In this document: positions 47,124 through 50,790 of the stretch, piece after piece
How the letters are laid out: each line of letters begins with the position of its first letter
Position numbering within the stretch: the stretch's first letter is position 1
Assembly (NCBI GenBank): GCA_038199375.1
Contig: JBBPZA010000122.1
Span: forward strand, 1 to 50,790
Source of the DNA: JBBPZA01 sp038199375
GTDB taxonomy: Bacteria > Actinomycetota > Thermoleophilia > Solirubrobacterales > Solirubrobacteraceae
DNA length: 50,790 nt
Direction: 5' to 3'
Notes under the pieces: model-generated
Told to the model about the DNA's origin: nothing
Databases searched by the model: none
Seen by the model: the letters and a program-made list of their open reading frames with translations, nothing else
Position numbers and translations under genes: made by a program

Positions 47124-48020
47124 CTATGCACGGTTTGCAGCGATTTCCCTGGTCCGCGCGGAAGCAAGGGAGGCCAATTCGCCGGCGATTCGGGCTCCCG
47201 CGAGCGGGTCGCGGAAGCTTTCGGTGCCAACCCCGACGAGCGTTGCACCCGCTTGGAGCAGATCGCGCGCATGGCGGCCGCTCTGGACCCCGCCCATACC
47301 CACGATGGGCAGGCTTGTTCGCGCAGCCACCTCGGCGACCTGGGCCAGCGCGACGGCGCGGATCGCCGGTCCCGAGACGCCGCCCGTCCGGCCGCCGAGC
47401 CACGGCGTTCCGTCCCCGCGCGGGTGAAGCGCGGTCCCCCGAAGCGTGTTGACCAGGGACACCGCGTCGGCGCCCGCCGACTGCGCTGCCGCGGCCACCG
47501 CCCCTACGTCGGTCGTGTTGGGCGTGAGCTTGACGATGAGCGGCTTGGCGGTAAGCGGCCGGACGCGCTCGAGCAGTCGCGCGGTCTCGGTGCGATCGGC
47601 GCCCATGATCAGTCCGGTCTCGACGTTGGGACACGAGACGTTGAGCTCGAGCGCGGCGACCTCCGGACGGCCCGCGAAGGCGTCGACCAGAGCTGCGACC
47701 TCCTCGCGCGTGAACCCCATGACGTTGACCACCAGCGGCACCGGCAGCTCGGCGAGCTGGGGAAGGTCCTGTGCCAGGTAGCCGTCGAGGCCCTTGTTCG
47801 GGAGCCCGATGGAGTTGATCAGCCCGGCGGGGGCTTCCCACAGCCGCGGCGGCGGATTTCCGCCGCGCGGAGCGACGGTGACCGTCTTTGACACGAAGGC
47901 CGCGAACGGGAAATGCTCGAGCAGCTCGTCGCCGAAGGCGCGGCGGGCGGCGATCGCGTCGAAGGTGCCCGACCCGTTGACGATCGGGTGGGCCAGCGGG
48001 ATGCCGCAGAACTCGATCAC
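47124..48020 (-). CDS. pyrD: Dihydroorotate dehydrogenase, class 1B catalytic subunit
   Basis: PyrD oxidises dihydroorotate to orotate in UMP synthesis. The 298-residue FMN barrel has NGSGTFDA, FVSKTVTVAPRGGNPPPRLWE, LINSIGLPNKG, the catalytic Cys in ALELNVSCPNVETG, KLTPNTTDV and VSLVNT, with phosphate-binding VGMGGVQSGRHARDLLQAGA. A catalytic Cys and the neighbouring pyrK identify the NAD-dependent class 1B. GTG at 48020 overlaps the pyrK stop by 4 bp. Confidence 0.95.
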   Translation of the reverse strand: MIEFCGIPLAHPIVNGSGTFDAIAARRAFGDELLEHFPFAAFVSKTVTVAPRGGNPPPRLWEAPAGLINSIGLPNKGLDGYLAQDLPQLAELPVPLVVNVMGFTREEVAALVDAFAGRPEVAALELNVSCPNVETGLIMGADRTETARLLERVRPLTAKPLIVKLTPNTTDVGAVAAAAQSAGADAVSLVNTLRGTALHPRGDGTPWLGGRTGGVSGPAIRAVALAQVAEVAARTSLPIVGMGGVQSGRHARDLLQAGATLVGVGTESFRDPLAGARIAGELASLASARTREIAANRA

Positions 48021-48801
48021 CGCACCGCCTCGAGCGTACGGGCGTCCATGACCGGCCCCTCCAGGCAAAGCCGCACGTAGCCCTCACGGGTGGCGACCGC
48101 GCAGCCGAAGCACGCGCCGTAGCCGCAGGCCATCCCGGTCTCGAGCGCGAGCTGAGCCGGGACCTCGCGCTCGCCGCACAGCGCGCGCACCGCCTCGAGC
48201 ATGGGCGGCGGCCCGCACGCGTAGACCACGGTCCGTTGATCGATCTCCCGGGTGAGCAGGTCGGTGACCAGGCCGTGGTGGCCGACGCTTCCGTCGTCGG
48301 TCGCGACCCTCGGGTCGGCGAAGAGCGTGGCGGCGGGAGCGTGCTCGGCGTCGCGAAAGCCCAGGAGTGTCGTCGGGTGCTCGAGCTCGCCCTCCCAGCC
48401 GGCCAGCGGGACCACGCCGATCCCGCCCCCGCACAGCACCGCCCGCTGCCACGGATCGGGGGGCGAGAAGCCCACCCCCAGCGGGCCGAGGACGTGAATG
48501 CAGTCGCCGGGACCCAGCTCGGCCAACCGCGCCGTTCCCGGCCCAACCGCCTCGAGAAGGAACTCGAGGACCATCTCCGCGCGGCGCCGAGCCCGAAGAA
48601 ATGAGAAGGCGCGGGGGAGCCACGGTCGCTCGTCCTCCCCCGCCCCCCAGCGCTCGGCGGCCGCCAGCATGTAGAACTGGCCGGGCTGCGGCGTGGGGCC
48701 CTCCGGGTCGGCGGCCGCGAGCAGGCGATAGGCCCCGACGGCGCGAGCCTCGACGATCTCCAGGCGGCGCCGGGCGAAGGGGGCGAGGACGCGGCGCTCG
48801 T

Positions 48802-48805
<4 letters not shown>
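48017..48805 (-). CDS. pyrK: Dihydroorotate dehydrogenase electron transfer subunit
   Basis: PyrK passes electrons from PyrD to NAD+ through FAD and a [2Fe-2S] cluster. The 262-residue protein has a ferredoxin-reductase-like FAD domain (PQPGQFYMLAA, LPRAFSFL), an NAD domain (VLGPLGVGF, LCGGGIGVVPLAG, VVYACGPPPMLEAV), and the cluster ligands C-x4-C-x2-C ... C in GMACGYGACFGCAV and VRLCLEGPVMDA. GTG at 48805 overlaps the carB stop by 4 bp. Confidence 0.95.

Positions 48806-50790
<1,985 letters not shown>

Overview
The window (about 70% G+C, very dense, most genes on the minus strand, many stop/start overlaps of the GTGA/ATGA type) looks like chromosome of a deep-branching actinobacterium, most likely class Thermoleophilia (Solirubrobacterales and relatives). 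The reasons are an actinobacterial integration host factor (mIHF), an Rv2578c-type radical SAM protein, RNase J together with RNase Y, and apparent leaderless starts behind TANNNT -10 boxes. The taxonomic call is an inference from gene content; no rRNA or tRNA gene was seen.

Layout from left to right. 1-848: the 5' part of an Rv2578c-family radical SAM gene, interrupted by a LAGLIDADG intein at the third cysteine of its Fe-S motif, with an SOS-box-like palindrome at its start. 1002-4769: a TylF-type O-methyltransferase, miaB, and a secreted protein with two PPC-like domains. 5016-6790: a decaying two-component locus with a NarL-type regulator, an internally deleted sensor with a pseudo-receiver, and a frameshifted kinase relic. 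6895-10332: DoxX protein, small hypothetical gene, rny, SAM methyltransferase. 10341-19241: recX, recA (with a second, 362-residue intein), htrA, cinA, a RodZ-like gene and ftsK. 19342-21505: an OmpR-type regulator and its histidine kinase on the plus strand. 21437-27335: rnj, dapA, a Pro/Ala-rich protein, a Usp-like protein, dapB and an M16 peptidase. 27411-39466: the translation and RNA-processing block rimP-nusA-ylxR-infB-ylxP-rbfA-nrnA-truB-ribF-rpsO (read from high to low coordinates), then peroxiredoxin, a DsbA-like protein, a nucleotidyltransferase toxin/antitoxin-like pair and pnp. 39576-44347: a TPR protein and a transglutaminase / DUF58 / MoxR-ATPase module. 44344-50790: coaBC, rpoZ, gmk, mihF, and pyrD-pyrK-carB (carB cut by the window edge).

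Functionally the window joins DNA repair and recombination (recA, recX, cinA, radical SAM protein with SOS box), RNA synthesis, modification and decay (nusA, rpoZ, truB, miaB, pnp, rny, rnj, nrnA), translation initiation (infB, rbfA, rpsO, rimP), lysine/diaminopimelate synthesis (dapA, dapB), and nucleotide and cofactor synthesis (carB, pyrD, pyrK, gmk, coaBC, ribF). The points most worth a second look are the two inteins placed in active-site or DNA-binding motifs of repair-related proteins, the SOS-like box at the first of them with none visible at recA, an elaborate ~100-nt inverted-repeat structure between mihF and gmk, a tandem-hairpin leader before rimP-nusA-infB, a zinc-finger-like tail on NusA, and the degenerate two-component locus.
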